Both the position numbers and the translations under genes were made by a program. From Sulfitobacter sp. LCG007 (GTDB lineage: Bacteria; Pseudomonadota; Alphaproteobacteria; Rhodobacterales; Rhodobacteraceae): DNA of 64,000 nt. Position 1 is the stretch's first letter. Each line of letters opens with the position of its first letter. The DNA is taken from assembly GCF_040801785.1 (NCBI RefSeq), contig NZ_CP161805.1, forward strand, positions 2,418,001 through 2,482,000. The letters are read 5' to 3'. This document shows positions 18,237-28,909 of the stretch, piece by piece. Below the pieces are notes generated by a model that was not told the origin of the DNA, searched no databases, and saw only the letters and a list, made by a program, of their open reading frames with translations.

Positions 18237-18926
18237 TCAGACGCCGAGATACCGCTCTGCCACGACCGTATCGAGCGCGGCCATGTCGCCCGCCCAGACC
18301 GTCGCCCCGCGTTCGAGCACCACCGCCCGATCGGCCACGCCGCGCAGCTCGGCCAGCGACTTGTCCACCACGAGCAGCGCGAGCCCGGTTTCCGATTTCA
18401 GCCGCCGTACCGCGGCCCATATCTCCTGGCGCACCACGGGCGCCAGCCCTTCCGTCGCTTCGTCGAGCAGCATCAGGCGCGGGTTCGTCATCAGCGCCCG
18501 GCCGATCGCCAGCATCTGCTGTTCCCCGCCCGAGAGCGACACCGCCATCTGGTCCCGCCGCTGCGCCAGTCTTGGAAAAAGCTCGCCGACCCGCGTCTCG
18601 TTCCAGGGGCCCGGTCGCGCGGCGGCCATGAGGTTCTCGCCCACCGTGAGGTTTGGAAAGCAGCGCCGCCCCTCGGGCACGAGCCCCAGGCCGCGCCGTG
18701 CCGCCCTGAAGGACGGCAGCGCGGCGATGTCCTCGCCCGCGAATTGCACCGTTCCCGCGGAATGGCGCAGCATCCGGCAGATCACCTTGATGGTCGAGGA
18801 CTTGCCCATGCCGTTGCGCCCCATGAGCGCGCAGACCTCGCCTTCGCCGAGCTCCAGGTCGACCCCGAAAAGCGCCTGGCTCGGCCCGTAGAAGGCTTCG
18901 ATACCGCGCAGCGACAGAAGGCTCAT
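18237..18926 (-). CDS. livF: Branched-chain-type ABC transporter ATPase, LivF-like
   Basis: A 229-residue ABC ATPase. Walker A is GRNGMGKSS (36-44), signature SLSGGEQQM lies near the middle, and Walker B is MLLDEATEGL. It lacks the longer C-terminal helix of LivG, which marks it as LivF. It overlaps livG by 4 bp (ATGA) and precedes ridA by 19 bp. With LivG it powers the LivHM permease. Because the operon also encodes KynU, KynA and anthranilate-CoA ligase, the substrate is more likely tryptophan, kynurenine or an aromatic acid than leucine. Confidence 0.93.
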   Translation of the reverse strand: MSLLSLRGIEAFYGPSQALFGVDLELGEGEVCALMGRNGMGKSSTIKVICRMLRHSAGTVQFAGEDIAALPSFRAARRGLGLVPEGRRCFPNLTVGENLMAAARPGPWNETRVGELFPRLAQRRDQMAVSLSGGEQQMLAIGRALMTNPRLMLLDEATEGLAPVVRQEIWAAVRRLKSETGLALLVVDKSLAELRGVADRAVVLERGATVWAGDMAALDTVVAERYLGV

Positions 18927-19678
18927 GAGAGCGCCTCCTCGCCCAGATAGGCCTCGCGCACGTCCGGGTTGGCCCGGATCTCATCGGCCGTGCCGGTCGC
19001 GATCACCTTGCCGTAGACCAGGACCGATATACGATCGGCCAGCGCGAAGACCGCGTCCATGTCATGTTCGACCAGCAGGATCGGCGCCTCGGCGCGCAGC
19101 CCGTCGAGAAATCCGGTCAGCAGCTTCGAGCCCTCGGCCCCAAGCCCCGCCATCGGTTCGTCCATCAGGAAGGCCCGCGGGCGCAGGGTCAGCGCCACGG
19201 CGACCTCGAGCTGGCGGCGCTGACCATGTGACAGCTCCGACGTTCGGCGAAGCGCGAGATCGGCCAGTCCCACCCGCTCCAGCGCCTCAAGGGCGTGCTG
19301 CCGCAACGCCGCGTCGCCCATTACTGGCGCGAAGAATCGCCAGACCGACCCTTCCCGCCCGAGCGCCCCCAGAACCGTGTTCTGCAAAACGGTGAACTCC
19401 ATCGCCAGCGATGAAATCTGGAAGGTCCGCCCCAGCCCCAGCCGCGCGCGCCCGACCGTGTCGAGCGCTGTCACATCCTGCCCCGCGAAACGGATCGTTC
19501 CCGCGTCGGGCAGCAGGTTGCCCGCGATCTGCTTGATCAGCGTCGACTTGCCCGCCCCGTTCGGCCCGATCAGCGCGTGGATCTCGCCCGGTCGCAACGT
19601 CAGCGACACGTCGTCCGTGGCCGCGAGCGCTCCGAAGGACTTGCGCAGACCCCTGATGTCGAGAAGCGGCTCAGTCAT
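18923..19678 (-). CDS. livG: Branched-chain-type ABC transporter ATPase, LivG-like
   Basis: A 251-residue ABC ATPase. Walker A is GPNGAGKST (38-46), the Q-loop lies in the RTFQISSLA region, the signature variant is LSHGQRRQL, and Walker B is FLMDEPMAGLG. The LSHGQ signature and the length identify the LivG branch. The start overlaps the livM stop by 8 bp and the end overlaps livF by 4 bp. It pairs with LivF as the ATPase dimer of the operon's uptake system. Confidence 0.93.
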   Translation of the reverse strand: MTEPLLDIRGLRKSFGALAATDDVSLTLRPGEIHALIGPNGAGKSTLIKQIAGNLLPDAGTIRFAGQDVTALDTVGRARLGLGRTFQISSLAMEFTVLQNTVLGALGREGSVWRFFAPVMGDAALRQHALEALERVGLADLALRRTSELSHGQRRQLEVAVALTLRPRAFLMDEPMAGLGAEGSKLLTGFLDGLRAEAPILLVEHDMDAVFALADRISVLVYGKVIATGTADEIRANPDVREAYLGEEALS

Positions 19679-20654
19679 GGGCCACCTGCTTGCCCCCGAG
19701 GAGACCGATCAGACCGCCCCGCGCGAAGAGCACGACAAGCAGCAGCAGCAGGCCCAGATAGACGTGCCAGTACTCCGAGAGCCCGCCGAGCACATGCTCG
19801 AGCAGGATGAACAGCGCCGCACCGGCCACGGGGCCGAACAGCCGCCCTACCCCGCCGAGGATGACGAAGACCATGATCTCTCCGGACGTCTGCCAGCTGA
19901 ACATGGTCGGGCTGACGAAGCGGTTGAGATCGGCGAAGAGCGCCCCGGCAAGTGCGGTGAGCGCACCGGAGATCACGAAGGCGACGAGCCGCAGCCGGAA
20001 GGGTGAGAGACCCACGGTGGCCACACGTTCGGCATTCTGGCGCGCGGCAGACAGCGCGAGACCGACGGGAGCCTGCGCCATCCGTCCGGCAAAGAACAGT
20101 GCGACAGCGAGCACCGCAAAGCAGAGGCCGAAGAACTGGATCGGGTCGAGGGTGTTCAACCCCGGAAAGCCGTTGCGGACGTAGATCGAAAGCCCGTCTT
20201 CGCCTCCGTAGGCCGGCCAGCTGATCGCGAAATAGTAGAGCATCTGACCGAACGCCAACGTGATCATGATGAAGTAGACGCCGGAGGTGCGCAGCGACAG
20301 GGCCCCGATCGCCAGCGCCGCCAGCCCGCCCGCGACAAGGGCCACGATCCAGATCACCGGCATGGAATTCGTCCCCGCCATAAGGAAGGGCCATTCCATC
20401 AGCGGCGTGTAGTTCTGCGCGTGGCTCGCGAGAATGCCCATGGCGTAACCGCCGATCCCGAAGAAGGCCGCATGCCCGAGGCTCACCAACCCGCCGAGGC
20501 CCAGCGCGATGTTCAGCCCGACGCCAGCAAGCGCGAGGATGGCGACCTTGGTCACCAGCGTGATGATGAAGGGCTCGTCCAGCGCCAGCGCGACCAGCGC
20601 CGTCACGGGCAGCAGCGCGAAGAGCCCGATATTGAGAAACGTCGTGCGATGCAT
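19671..20654 (-). CDS. livM: Branched-chain-type ABC transporter permease, LivM-like
   Basis: A 327-residue inner-membrane permease with about 9 hydrophobic segments. The GLNIALGLGGLVSLGHAAFFGIGGYAMG region carries the LivM/LivH consensus (GxxSLGHAAFxGxGAY type). Cytoplasmic loops are short, and the C-terminus ends in a polar KQVAHD tail. Start and livH stop share one base (TGATG), so translation is coupled. It forms the channel with LivH. Confidence 0.93.
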   Translation of the reverse strand: MHRTTFLNIGLFALLPVTALVALALDEPFIITLVTKVAILALAGVGLNIALGLGGLVSLGHAAFFGIGGYAMGILASHAQNYTPLMEWPFLMAGTNSMPVIWIVALVAGGLAALAIGALSLRTSGVYFIMITLAFGQMLYYFAISWPAYGGEDGLSIYVRNGFPGLNTLDPIQFFGLCFAVLAVALFFAGRMAQAPVGLALSAARQNAERVATVGLSPFRLRLVAFVISGALTALAGALFADLNRFVSPTMFSWQTSGEIMVFVILGGVGRLFGPVAGAALFILLEHVLGGLSEYWHVYLGLLLLLVVLFARGGLIGLLGGKQVAHD

Positions 20655-21571
20655 CAGGCCGTCCCGTAGAGGCCGGTGGGCCGGAACAGCAGCACGGCGG
20701 CCATGAGGATGTAGATCGCCATCGAGGCAAGGGCGGACCCGATGGCCGTTGCCGCCGAGGGTTCCATGAAGGCGCCGAAGATGACCGGCAGCAGAACCTT
20801 GCCGAGGGTATCGGTCAGCCCGACCAGCAACCCGCCAACCAGCGCGCCCTTGATCGAGCCGATGCCACCGATGACGATGACGACAAAGGCGAGGATGAGC
20901 ACCGGCTCGCCCATGCCGACCTGCACCGACTGGATCGCGCCCACCAGCGCGCCCGCCAGTCCCGCCAGCGCGGCACCGAGGGCAAACACCAGCGTATAAA
21001 GCTTCGATATGTCCACCCCGAGCGCCGCGATCATCTCGCGGTCGCTTTCGCCCGCGCGGATGCGCATGCCGACGCGCGTGCGCGAGATCAGCAGGAAAAG
21101 GGCGGCGGCGAGCACGAGGCCCACGGCGATGATGAACAGCCGGTAGACCGGATAGGTGATGCCGCCCGGCATGGTGACGGCGCCCGACAGGGCATCGGGA
21201 ATGTCGAGATAGAGCGGAAAGGACCCAAAGAGCCAGCGGGTGCCTTCCGAGAAGATGAGGATGAGCGCGAAGGTGGCCAGAACCTGGTCGAGATGATCAC
21301 GCGCATAGAGCCTGCGGATCACCAGAAGCTCGACGACGGCCCCGGCAGCGGCGGCAGCGGCGAGGCTGGCCATCAGTGCGAGCACGAAGGACCCGGTCGC
21401 CCCGGCCACCGCAGCCGCGGCGAAGGCCCCCACCATGTAGAGCGAGCCATGTGCGAGGTTGATCAGGCCCATGACGCCGAAGATCAGCGTCAGGCCGGCG
21501 GCCATCAGGAAAAGCATGACGCCGGACTGCAGGCCGTTGAGGACCTGTTCGACGAGAAGCAGGAGGGACAT
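20654..21571 (-). CDS. livH: Branched-chain-type ABC transporter permease, LivH-like
   Basis: A 305-residue inner-membrane permease with about 8 TM helices. The N-terminal LLVEQVLNGLQSGVMLFLMA segment and the GVMGLINLAHGSLYMVGA motif are the LivH hallmarks. GIGSIKGALVGGLLVGL near residue 225 is the coupling region. It lies 51 bp after livK, separated by a strong hairpin, and overlaps livM by one base. It forms a heterodimer with LivM. Confidence 0.93.
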   Translation of the reverse strand: MSLLLLVEQVLNGLQSGVMLFLMAAGLTLIFGVMGLINLAHGSLYMVGAFAAAAVAGATGSFVLALMASLAAAAAAGAVVELLVIRRLYARDHLDQVLATFALILIFSEGTRWLFGSFPLYLDIPDALSGAVTMPGGITYPVYRLFIIAVGLVLAAALFLLISRTRVGMRIRAGESDREMIAALGVDISKLYTLVFALGAALAGLAGALVGAIQSVQVGMGEPVLILAFVVIVIGGIGSIKGALVGGLLVGLTDTLGKVLLPVIFGAFMEPSAATAIGSALASMAIYILMAAVLLFRPTGLYGTA

Positions 21572-21590
21572 GTCGGACTTTCGGAATGGA

Positions 21591-21611
21591 GGGCCCCGCC
21601 GGGCGGGACCC
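21591..21611 (-). other. mRNA hairpin between livK and livH
   Basis: GGGcCCCGCC (21591-21600) pairs with GGCGGGaCCC (21602-21611) around a single G, with one mismatch. It follows the livK stop by 11 bases on the transcript. It is the same arrangement as in the other binding-protein genes of the window and would protect or partly terminate the livK message. Confidence 0.6.
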
Positions 21612-21622
21612 TGCCTTGCTGG

Positions 21623-22762
21623 TTACATCTTGCACTCGTCGACATAGGCGCTCGACCGGTTCTCGAGCACCTTGGAGACGATCTTGTTGGTGTAGATGTC
21701 ACCCTCCTTGATCACCTCGCGGATGTAGATGTCCTGGATCGGGTGATTGTTGCTGTCGAACGAGAAGTTGCCCCGCACGCTGTCGAAATCCGCAGCCTTC
21801 AGTGCCGCGCGGAAAGCATCGGCATCGCTGACGTCGGCCGTTTCCATCGCGCTGAGCAGCAGGTTCGCGGTGTCATAGCCATAGGACGCGTAAAGCGAGG
21901 GCAGCCGGTCGTACTCTTCCTGGAATGCCGCGACGAAATCCGCGTTCGCGGGCACGTCGAGGTCCTTGTTCCAGTTCGAGCTGTTCATCACGCCCAGTGC
22001 GGAGTCACCCACCGCCTGCAGGATGTTCTGATCGAAGGAGAAGGCCGGCCCGATCACCGGAAGCTCGACGCCGCTGTCGGCATATTGCTTGAGGAAGGAG
22101 ATCCCCATGCCGCCGGGCAGGAAGAAGAAGATGCTGTCCGCACCCGACGCCCGGATCTGCGCGATCTCCGGGGCATAATCCGTCGCGCCGAGCTGGGTAT
22201 AGACCTCGCCCGCCAGATCGCCGTCATAGTAGCGCTTGAACCCGTTCAGGCTGTCCTTGCCCGCCGGGTAGTTGGGCGCGAGGATGAACGGCTTAGTGTA
22301 GCCCTGCGCCTTCGCATAGGCGCCCGCTGCCTCGTGCAGGTTGTCGTTCTGGTAGGAGACCGCGAAGTAGTTGGGATCGCAGCCTGCGCCGGCCAGCTGC
22401 GCAGGGGCGGCGTTGGGCGAGAGATAGAACTTGCCCTGACCGACCGCGGCGGGGACAACCGCCATGGCGAGGTTCGACCAGATGATGCCGGTCAGCACAT
22501 CGACCTTTTCGGACTGGATCATCTTGTCCGCCAGCTGCACCGCGATCTCGGGCTTCTGCTGGTCATCCTCCACGACGATTTCGAGGTCGTCGTTCCCGGC
22601 CTTCTTCGCGGCCAGCAGGAAACCGTCCCGCACGTCGATGCCAAGGCCCGCCCCGCCGCCCGAAAGCGTGGTGATCATGCCGACCTTGACCTTGCCTTCC
22701 GCAAAGCCCGCCGTGCCAAGCGCGGCAAGTCCCGCGGCAAGGATAAGTGAATTGAATCTCAT
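21623..22762 (-). CDS. livK: Branched-chain-type ABC transporter substrate-binding protein
   Basis: A 379-residue periplasmic protein of the Leu/Ile/Val-binding type I family. A signal peptide (MRFNSLILAAGLAALGTAG, cut after FA-E or nearby) precedes VKVGMITTLSGGGAGLG. ATG 22762 has GGGAG 6 bases upstream; the open frame further upstream is not coding. It lies 70 bp after kynU in the same transcript and ahead of livHMGF. Ligand specificity in this family is broad and includes aromatic acids, which fits the kynurenine/anthranilate genes around it. The actual ligand is unknown. Confidence 0.9.
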   Translation of the reverse strand: MRFNSLILAAGLAALGTAGFAEGKVKVGMITTLSGGGAGLGIDVRDGFLLAAKKAGNDDLEIVVEDDQQKPEIAVQLADKMIQSEKVDVLTGIIWSNLAMAVVPAAVGQGKFYLSPNAAPAQLAGAGCDPNYFAVSYQNDNLHEAAGAYAKAQGYTKPFILAPNYPAGKDSLNGFKRYYDGDLAGEVYTQLGATDYAPEIAQIRASGADSIFFFLPGGMGISFLKQYADSGVELPVIGPAFSFDQNILQAVGDSALGVMNSSNWNKDLDVPANADFVAAFQEEYDRLPSLYASYGYDTANLLLSAMETADVSDADAFRAALKAADFDSVRGNFSFDSNNHPIQDIYIREVIKEGDIYTNKIVSKVLENRSSAYVDECKM

Positions 22763-22832
22763 GTCTTTCTCCCGGTTGAAGAGGCTTCTTGTCGAGCCTC
22801 CGGTTGTGTTGCCGGTCTGCGCCGGCACGATC

Positions 22833-24023
22833 TCAGGTGACCCGCTGGCGTGAGCTGAAGCGCGGATCGTCCCAGAGCCTTTCCTGCATGACCCTTGCCA
22901 TCCTGTCCACGGCAAGGCTCACGTCGGCCGCGTCGATGTAGAGCGGCGTGAAGCCGAAGCGCATGATGTCGGGCGCGCGGAAATCGCCGATCACGTCATG
23001 ATGGATCAAAGCCTGCATGGCAGCGTAGCCCTGATCGAAACGGAACGATACCTGACTGCCGCGCATCTGCGGATCGCGGGGGCTGGCGAGTTCCAGCCCG
23101 GGCACGCGGGCCTCGACCTCTTCGATGAACTGCTCCTGAAGCGCGATAGAGGCTGCCCGCAAGGCCGTCATGTCCACGTCCTCCCAGAGCTTCATGGCCT
23201 CCTCCAGCGCCGTCAGCTGGATGACCGGGGGCGTGCCGACGCGCATCCGCTCGATCCCCTGCCCCGGCGCGTAGTCCGGGGAGAAGTCAAAAGGTGCGGC
23301 ATGGCCCATCCAGCCGCTCAGCGCGGGTTCGGCCGTATCGGCTAGGTCAGGCCGGACATAGATGAAGGCCGGCGCCCCGGGCCCGCCGTTGATGTACTTG
23401 TAGGTGCAGCCGACGGCGAATTCGGCGCCACTGGCTTCGATCTCGACCGGCAGCGCCCCGGCGGAATGTGCCAGATCCCAGATCATCACCGCGCCTGCCG
23501 CATGGGCCATGCCGGTGATGGTCTTCATGTCGTGCTTGCGCCCGGTCCTGTAGTCCACCTCGGTCAGTAGCACTGCCGCCACGTCCTCGCCGATGGAATC
23601 GGCGACAGCATCGGGCGCGACGGTGCGCAGCTCGTAACCTGCATCCAGCGTCGCGATCAGCCCCTCGACCATGTAGAGGTCCGTCGGGAAGTTGCCGGTA
23701 TCGGACAGGATCACCCGGCGTTCGGGACGCATCTTCAAGGCAGCGGCCACCGCCTGGTAGACCTTGATCGACAGCGTGTCACCCATCACCACCGACCCAT
23801 GCGGCGCACCGATGAGCCGGCCGACCAGATCGCCGACCCGGCGCGGCTGATCCATCCAGCCGGCAGCGTTCCATCCCTTGATGAGAAGCCCGCCCCATTC
23901 CGATCCAAGCATCCCGGCAACGCGCGCGGGCACGCCCTTCGGCAGGGGGCCGAGCGAATTGCCGTCGAGATAGACCAGCCCCTCGGGAAGGTCGAACATC
24001 TCTTTTCGCAGGATTTCAGCCAC
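22833..24023 (-). CDS. kynU: Kynureninase
   Basis: A 396-residue PLP enzyme that cleaves L-kynurenine to anthranilate and alanine. Family landmarks are YLDGNSLGPLP (19-29), IWDLAHSAGALP (D183, H186), the PLP lysine K209 in GCTYKYINGGPGAPAF, and a C-terminal DIMRFGFTPLYI stretch. Length is normal. It lies 59 bp after a cupin gene and follows kynA in the same minus-strand operon. Together these convert tryptophan to anthranilate, provided a formamidase acts between them. No kynB is present in the window. Confidence 0.95.
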   Translation of the reverse strand: MAEILRKEMFDLPEGLVYLDGNSLGPLPKGVPARVAGMLGSEWGGLLIKGWNAAGWMDQPRRVGDLVGRLIGAPHGSVVMGDTLSIKVYQAVAAALKMRPERRVILSDTGNFPTDLYMVEGLIATLDAGYELRTVAPDAVADSIGEDVAAVLLTEVDYRTGRKHDMKTITGMAHAAGAVMIWDLAHSAGALPVEIEASGAEFAVGCTYKYINGGPGAPAFIYVRPDLADTAEPALSGWMGHAAPFDFSPDYAPGQGIERMRVGTPPVIQLTALEEAMKLWEDVDMTALRAASIALQEQFIEEVEARVPGLELASPRDPQMRGSQVSFRFDQGYAAMQALIHHDVIGDFRAPDIMRFGFTPLYIDAADVSLAVDRMARVMQERLWDDPRFSSRQRVT

Positions 24024-24082
24024 GTGTTACTCCATATCCAGAAACATCTCGCCGCGGGCGCAGGCGCGCGACGCGCGAGGGT

Positions 24083-24532
24083 TCAGGCGTTCGCCTCTTC
24101 GGGCAGAAATTCCACATCGTGCTCGGCGGAAAGCGCGATGATCCTTTGTATGTCCGTCTGCCGGTCGAGCGCCACGAAGAGGTCCTTCAGCCGGCCCGCC
24201 GGAGAGACCCAGAACAGCGCCCGGCAGGGCTTGTCGGACTTGTTGAAATAGCCGTGGGGGACTCCCCTTGGCATGCGCACCAGATCGCCCGGTCCGGCCT
24301 TGGACCATTCACCGTCCAGCTTCAGGTCCAGTTCGCCCTCCTGCACGAGGATGAACTCGTCCTGATCGGGATGGATGTGCACGGGCACGAACTGCCCCGG
24401 TTCGGAATTGGTCTCGAAGGCGAAGCTCGAGTCGCATATCGCCTTCGGGAAGTAGCGCTGCCCGAGGATGTCCCATTCGAGCCCGTCGAACCCGGTCCCG
24501 TCTTCCGTGATGCCCTTGCCCAGATCGCCCAT
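24083..24532 (-). CDS. Small cupin-domain protein in the kynurenine operon
   Basis: A 149-residue single-cupin protein. The metal-site pattern is VHIHPDQDEF (H52, H54, E59) in motif 1 and PRGVPHGYFN (H93) in motif 2, so it can bind Fe, Mn or another divalent metal. It lies between kynA (30 bp) and kynU (59 bp). The position suggests a step or a regulatory/sensing role in tryptophan breakdown. It lacks the overall pattern of 3-hydroxyanthranilate 3,4-dioxygenase as I know it, so I do not call it HaaO. Function unknown. Confidence 0.75.
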   Translation of the reverse strand: MGDLGKGITEDGTGFDGLEWDILGQRYFPKAICDSSFAFETNSEPGQFVPVHIHPDQDEFILVQEGELDLKLDGEWSKAGPGDLVRMPRGVPHGYFNKSDKPCRALFWVSPAGRLKDLFVALDRQTDIQRIIALSAEHDVEFLPEEANA

Positions 24533-24562
24533 GATGCAACTCCCTGTCGCTTTTCCGATCGC

Positions 24563-25380
24563 CTAGAGTTCCGTCCGCACGTGCCAGAGTTCGGGGAACA
24601 GCTCAACTTCGAGCATCTTGCGCAGATAGCCAATCCCCTGCGTGCCGCCGGTGCCGCGCTTGAAGCCGATGATGCGTTCGACCGTCGTGACATGATTGAA
24701 ACGCCAGCGCCGGAAATAGTCTTCGAGGTCAACGAGTTTCTCGGCCAGCTCATAGAGCTCCCAATGGGTCTGGGGCGACTCGTAGACGAGGCGCCAGTGC
24801 TCGACGATCTCGGGCCGCGACTTCCAGGCGCTCTGCGAGGCCACGAGCTCCGGCGCCGCCATGCCCAGCCTGCGCGCCAGCAGTTCCAGCGCCACCTGAT
24901 AGAGGCTGGGACGGGCCAGTTCCTCCTCGAGTGCGTCACGCGCGTCCGGCACGTGCTCGTGAAGCCTGACAAGGGCCGGATTCCGGTTGCCCAGCAGGAA
25001 TTCGATCAACCTGTACTGATGCGACTGGAACCCCGAGGAATTGCCGAGGCTCGGCCGGAAGAGGGTGTATTCGCTGGGTGTCATCGTGCGCAGCACGTCC
25101 CATGCGCCGTTGAGTTGTTCAAAGATGCGCGCCACCCGCGTCAGCATCTTGAACGCCGGTTGCAGGTCGGACGCAGCGATCGCGGTCCGCGCGGCCTGAA
25201 GTTCATGGATCGCCAGCCGCATCCAGAGCTCGGATGTCTGGTGCTGCACGATGAACAGCATCTCGTCATGGGCATCCGACAGCGGATGCTGCGCGGTCAG
25301 GATCGCATCGAGCCCGAGGTAATCGCCGTAGGACATCGCCTCTGCGAAATCCATCCTGGCGCCTTCCGGTGCCTCGCCGC

Positions 25381-25384
<4 letters not shown>
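24563..25384 (-). CDS. kynA: Tryptophan 2,3-dioxygenase
   Basis: A 273-residue haem enzyme that opens the indole ring of L-tryptophan to N-formylkynurenine. Family blocks are [20 protein letters not shown] (42-61), [17 protein letters not shown], and [16 protein letters not shown], which carries the haem-ligand His, then KRGTGGTQG. The ATG at 25384 overlaps the stop of the upstream CoA ligase (ATGA), which supports this start over ATG 25354. It is the second gene of the operon. Length agrees with bacterial TDOs. Confidence 0.95.
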
Positions 25385-26997
<1,613 letters not shown>

Positions 26998-27239
26998 TCC
27001 AGACATCTCCCCTCGAAAAGGCAGCTTGGATCGGCCGTGGAAATGGGTTTCGGCTGACCCGATTGACGAAACGTTAGGATGAGTCGCAAAATGCTTCAAG
27101 GAAAAATATTTCATACATAAAATAATCCAGCGCCGCGTTTGCCGACGTCTCCAAGCCGCCTGTTTCCGGTGCAGACGGCTTGCGGCCAGCCGGGCAAAAT
27201 GGGAACCTCGTGCGACCCTCGGGAGGAGTGGCGCGACAG

Positions 27240-28007
27240 ATGACACAGCCCCGTTTTACGGATCTCGAAGGCGCTTCCGTCTTCATCACCGGTGGCGGCT
27301 CCGGAATCGGGGCGGCCCTGACCGAGGCGTTCCTCGCCCAGGGAGCGCGGGTTGCCTTCATCGATCTGGCGGACGGGACCGCGTTTGCCGCGAGGGTCGC
27401 CGAGGCAAATGGGCGCGGGCCCGAGGTCTTCAGGGGCGACGTGACCGATTGCGATGTTCTGCGGGAGACAATCGCCGAGGCTGCCCGACGCAATGGGCCG
27501 ATCGACGTCCTTATCGGCAATGCGGCCAATGACCAGCGCCACAAGCTGTCCGATCTCACGCCCGAAAGCTGGGACGCGTTGATGGCGATCAACCTCAAGC
27601 ACCTCGTCTTCGCGGCCCAGGCCGTTGCGCCCCGGATGACAGAGCGTCAGAGCGGGTCGATCATTCTCTTTTCCTCCGTCGCCTACATGATGGGCCTGTC
27701 GGCGATGCCCGCCTATGTCACCGCGAAAGGCGGGATCACCGCCCTGACCCGAAGCCTGGCGCGAGAACTCGGGGCCTCCGGCGTACGGGTGAACGCCGTG
27801 GCGCCCGGCATGGTGATCACTCCCCGCCAGCTCGACCTCTGGCTCACGCCCGAGAGCATGGCCGCCCATCTCGATCGCCAATGTCTCAAGGAACACCTGA
27901 CGCCGGAGGATATCGTGGGCACCGTGCTGTTCCTTGCCTCGGCCACCAGCCGCATGATGACCGGACAGTGCCTTGTCGTCGATGGCGGCGTGGCGATGAC
28001 GGGATAG
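27240..28007 (+). CDS. SDR-family oxidoreductase, probable sugar dehydrogenase
   Basis: A 255-residue classical SDR. TGGGSGIG lies near residue 15, GNAAND replaces the usual NNAG, the catalytic Ser is in LFSSVAYM, and YVTAK holds Tyr/Lys. A C-terminal GQCLVVDGGVAMTG follows. ATG 27240 lies 12-13 bases after GGAGG; a GTG 12 bases earlier is possible but too close to the ribosome site. The gene lies 41 bp before an SMP-30 lactonase. Dehydrogenase plus lactonase oxidise an aldose to the sugar acid, so L-arabinose, D-galactose or L-fucose type sugars are candidates. Confidence 0.85.
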   Translation: MTQPRFTDLEGASVFITGGGSGIGAALTEAFLAQGARVAFIDLADGTAFAARVAEANGRGPEVFRGDVTDCDVLRETIAEAARRNGPIDVLIGNAANDQRHKLSDLTPESWDALMAINLKHLVFAAQAVAPRMTERQSGSIILFSSVAYMMGLSAMPAYVTAKGGITALTRSLARELGASGVRVNAVAPGMVITPRQLDLWLTPESMAAHLDRQCLKEHLTPEDIVGTVLFLASATSRMMTGQCLVVDGGVAMTG

Positions 28008-28048
28008 GCGAGCCGCACCAGCGAGGCCCCGCACCAGAAGGAGACGAC

Positions 28049-28909
28049 ATGCAAACCGATATCTTCGACGACCGCCCCTGCGCCCTTGGCGAAGGCCCGC
28101 TGTGGCACCCCGAGCGCCGACAGCTCTACTGGTTCGACATCACCGGGCAGCGCCTTTTGTCGCGCGAGGGCACCGCACCGCTGGAATGGCAGCTCGACGA
28201 GATGTGCTCGGCTGCGGGCTGGATAGACCGCGACACCCTGCTCATGGCCTCCGCGACGGGTCTGTGGCGCTTCGATATCGCCAGCGGCGCGAAGGAGCGG
28301 GTGGCGGCGCTTGAGGATGACAACGCCGGGACACGTTCCAACGACGGGCGTGCGGACCCGCTGGGCGGTTTCTGGATCGGGACGATGGGTCTGGATGCAG
28401 AGCCCGAGGCAGGGGCGATCTACCGCTATTACCGGGGCGAGCTGCGTCGGCTCTATGACCGGATCAGCATCCCCAACGCGATCTGCTTTCCGCCCGGGCG
28501 CGGGCAGGCCTATTTCGCCGACACGGCCCGACAGACGGTCTGGCGCGTTCAGCTCGACAGCGACGGCTGGCCGAAATCAGAGCGCGAGGTTTTTCTGGAT
28601 CTGCGCGAGGAAGATCTCTTTCCGGACGGGGCGGTCTGCGACGCGCAGGGCCGGGTCTGGATCGCGCAATGGGGCGCCGCGCGCGTCGCCTGCTATGGAC
28701 CGGACGGGCGTTTCCAGGCCGCGATCCCCCTATCCGGGCGCCATTCGAGCTGCCCGGCCTTCGGCGGGGCCGGGTTGGGCGACCTCTTCGTCACCACCGC
28801 GCGCCAGGGATTGGCAGAAAGTCTTCTGGAACAAGAGCCCGAGAACGGCACCACATTCGTCGCGCGCAATGCAGGCAACGGCCAGCGCGAACATCGGGTC
28901 ATTCTCTGA
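28049..28909 (+). CDS. SMP-30/gluconolactonase-family sugar lactonase
   Basis: A 286-residue six-bladed beta-propeller lactonase. It opens with ALGEGPLWHPERRQLYWFDI, where E15 is the expected metal ligand. NDGRADPLGGFWIGTMG and LFPDGAVCDAQGRVWIAQWG supply the Asn and Asp ligands, and it ends EHRVIL. AAGGAG lies 6 bases before ATG 28049. It would hydrolyse the sugar lactone made by the preceding SDR. After its stop the sequence changes character to the lower-GC TIR islet. Confidence 0.9.
   Translation: MQTDIFDDRPCALGEGPLWHPERRQLYWFDITGQRLLSREGTAPLEWQLDEMCSAAGWIDRDTLLMASATGLWRFDIASGAKERVAALEDDNAGTRSNDGRADPLGGFWIGTMGLDAEPEAGAIYRYYRGELRRLYDRISIPNAICFPPGRGQAYFADTARQTVWRVQLDSDGWPKSEREVFLDLREEDLFPDGAVCDAQGRVWIAQWGAARVACYGPDGRFQAAIPLSGRHSSCPAFGGAGLGDLFVTTARQGLAESLLEQEPENGTTFVARNAGNGQREHRVIL

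Noticed and set aside
24083-24532. 3-Hydroxyanthranilate 3,4-dioxygenase (HaaO)
   Set aside because: It is a cupin in a kyn operon, but it lacks the family pattern I know and no kynurenine 3-monooxygenase is present.
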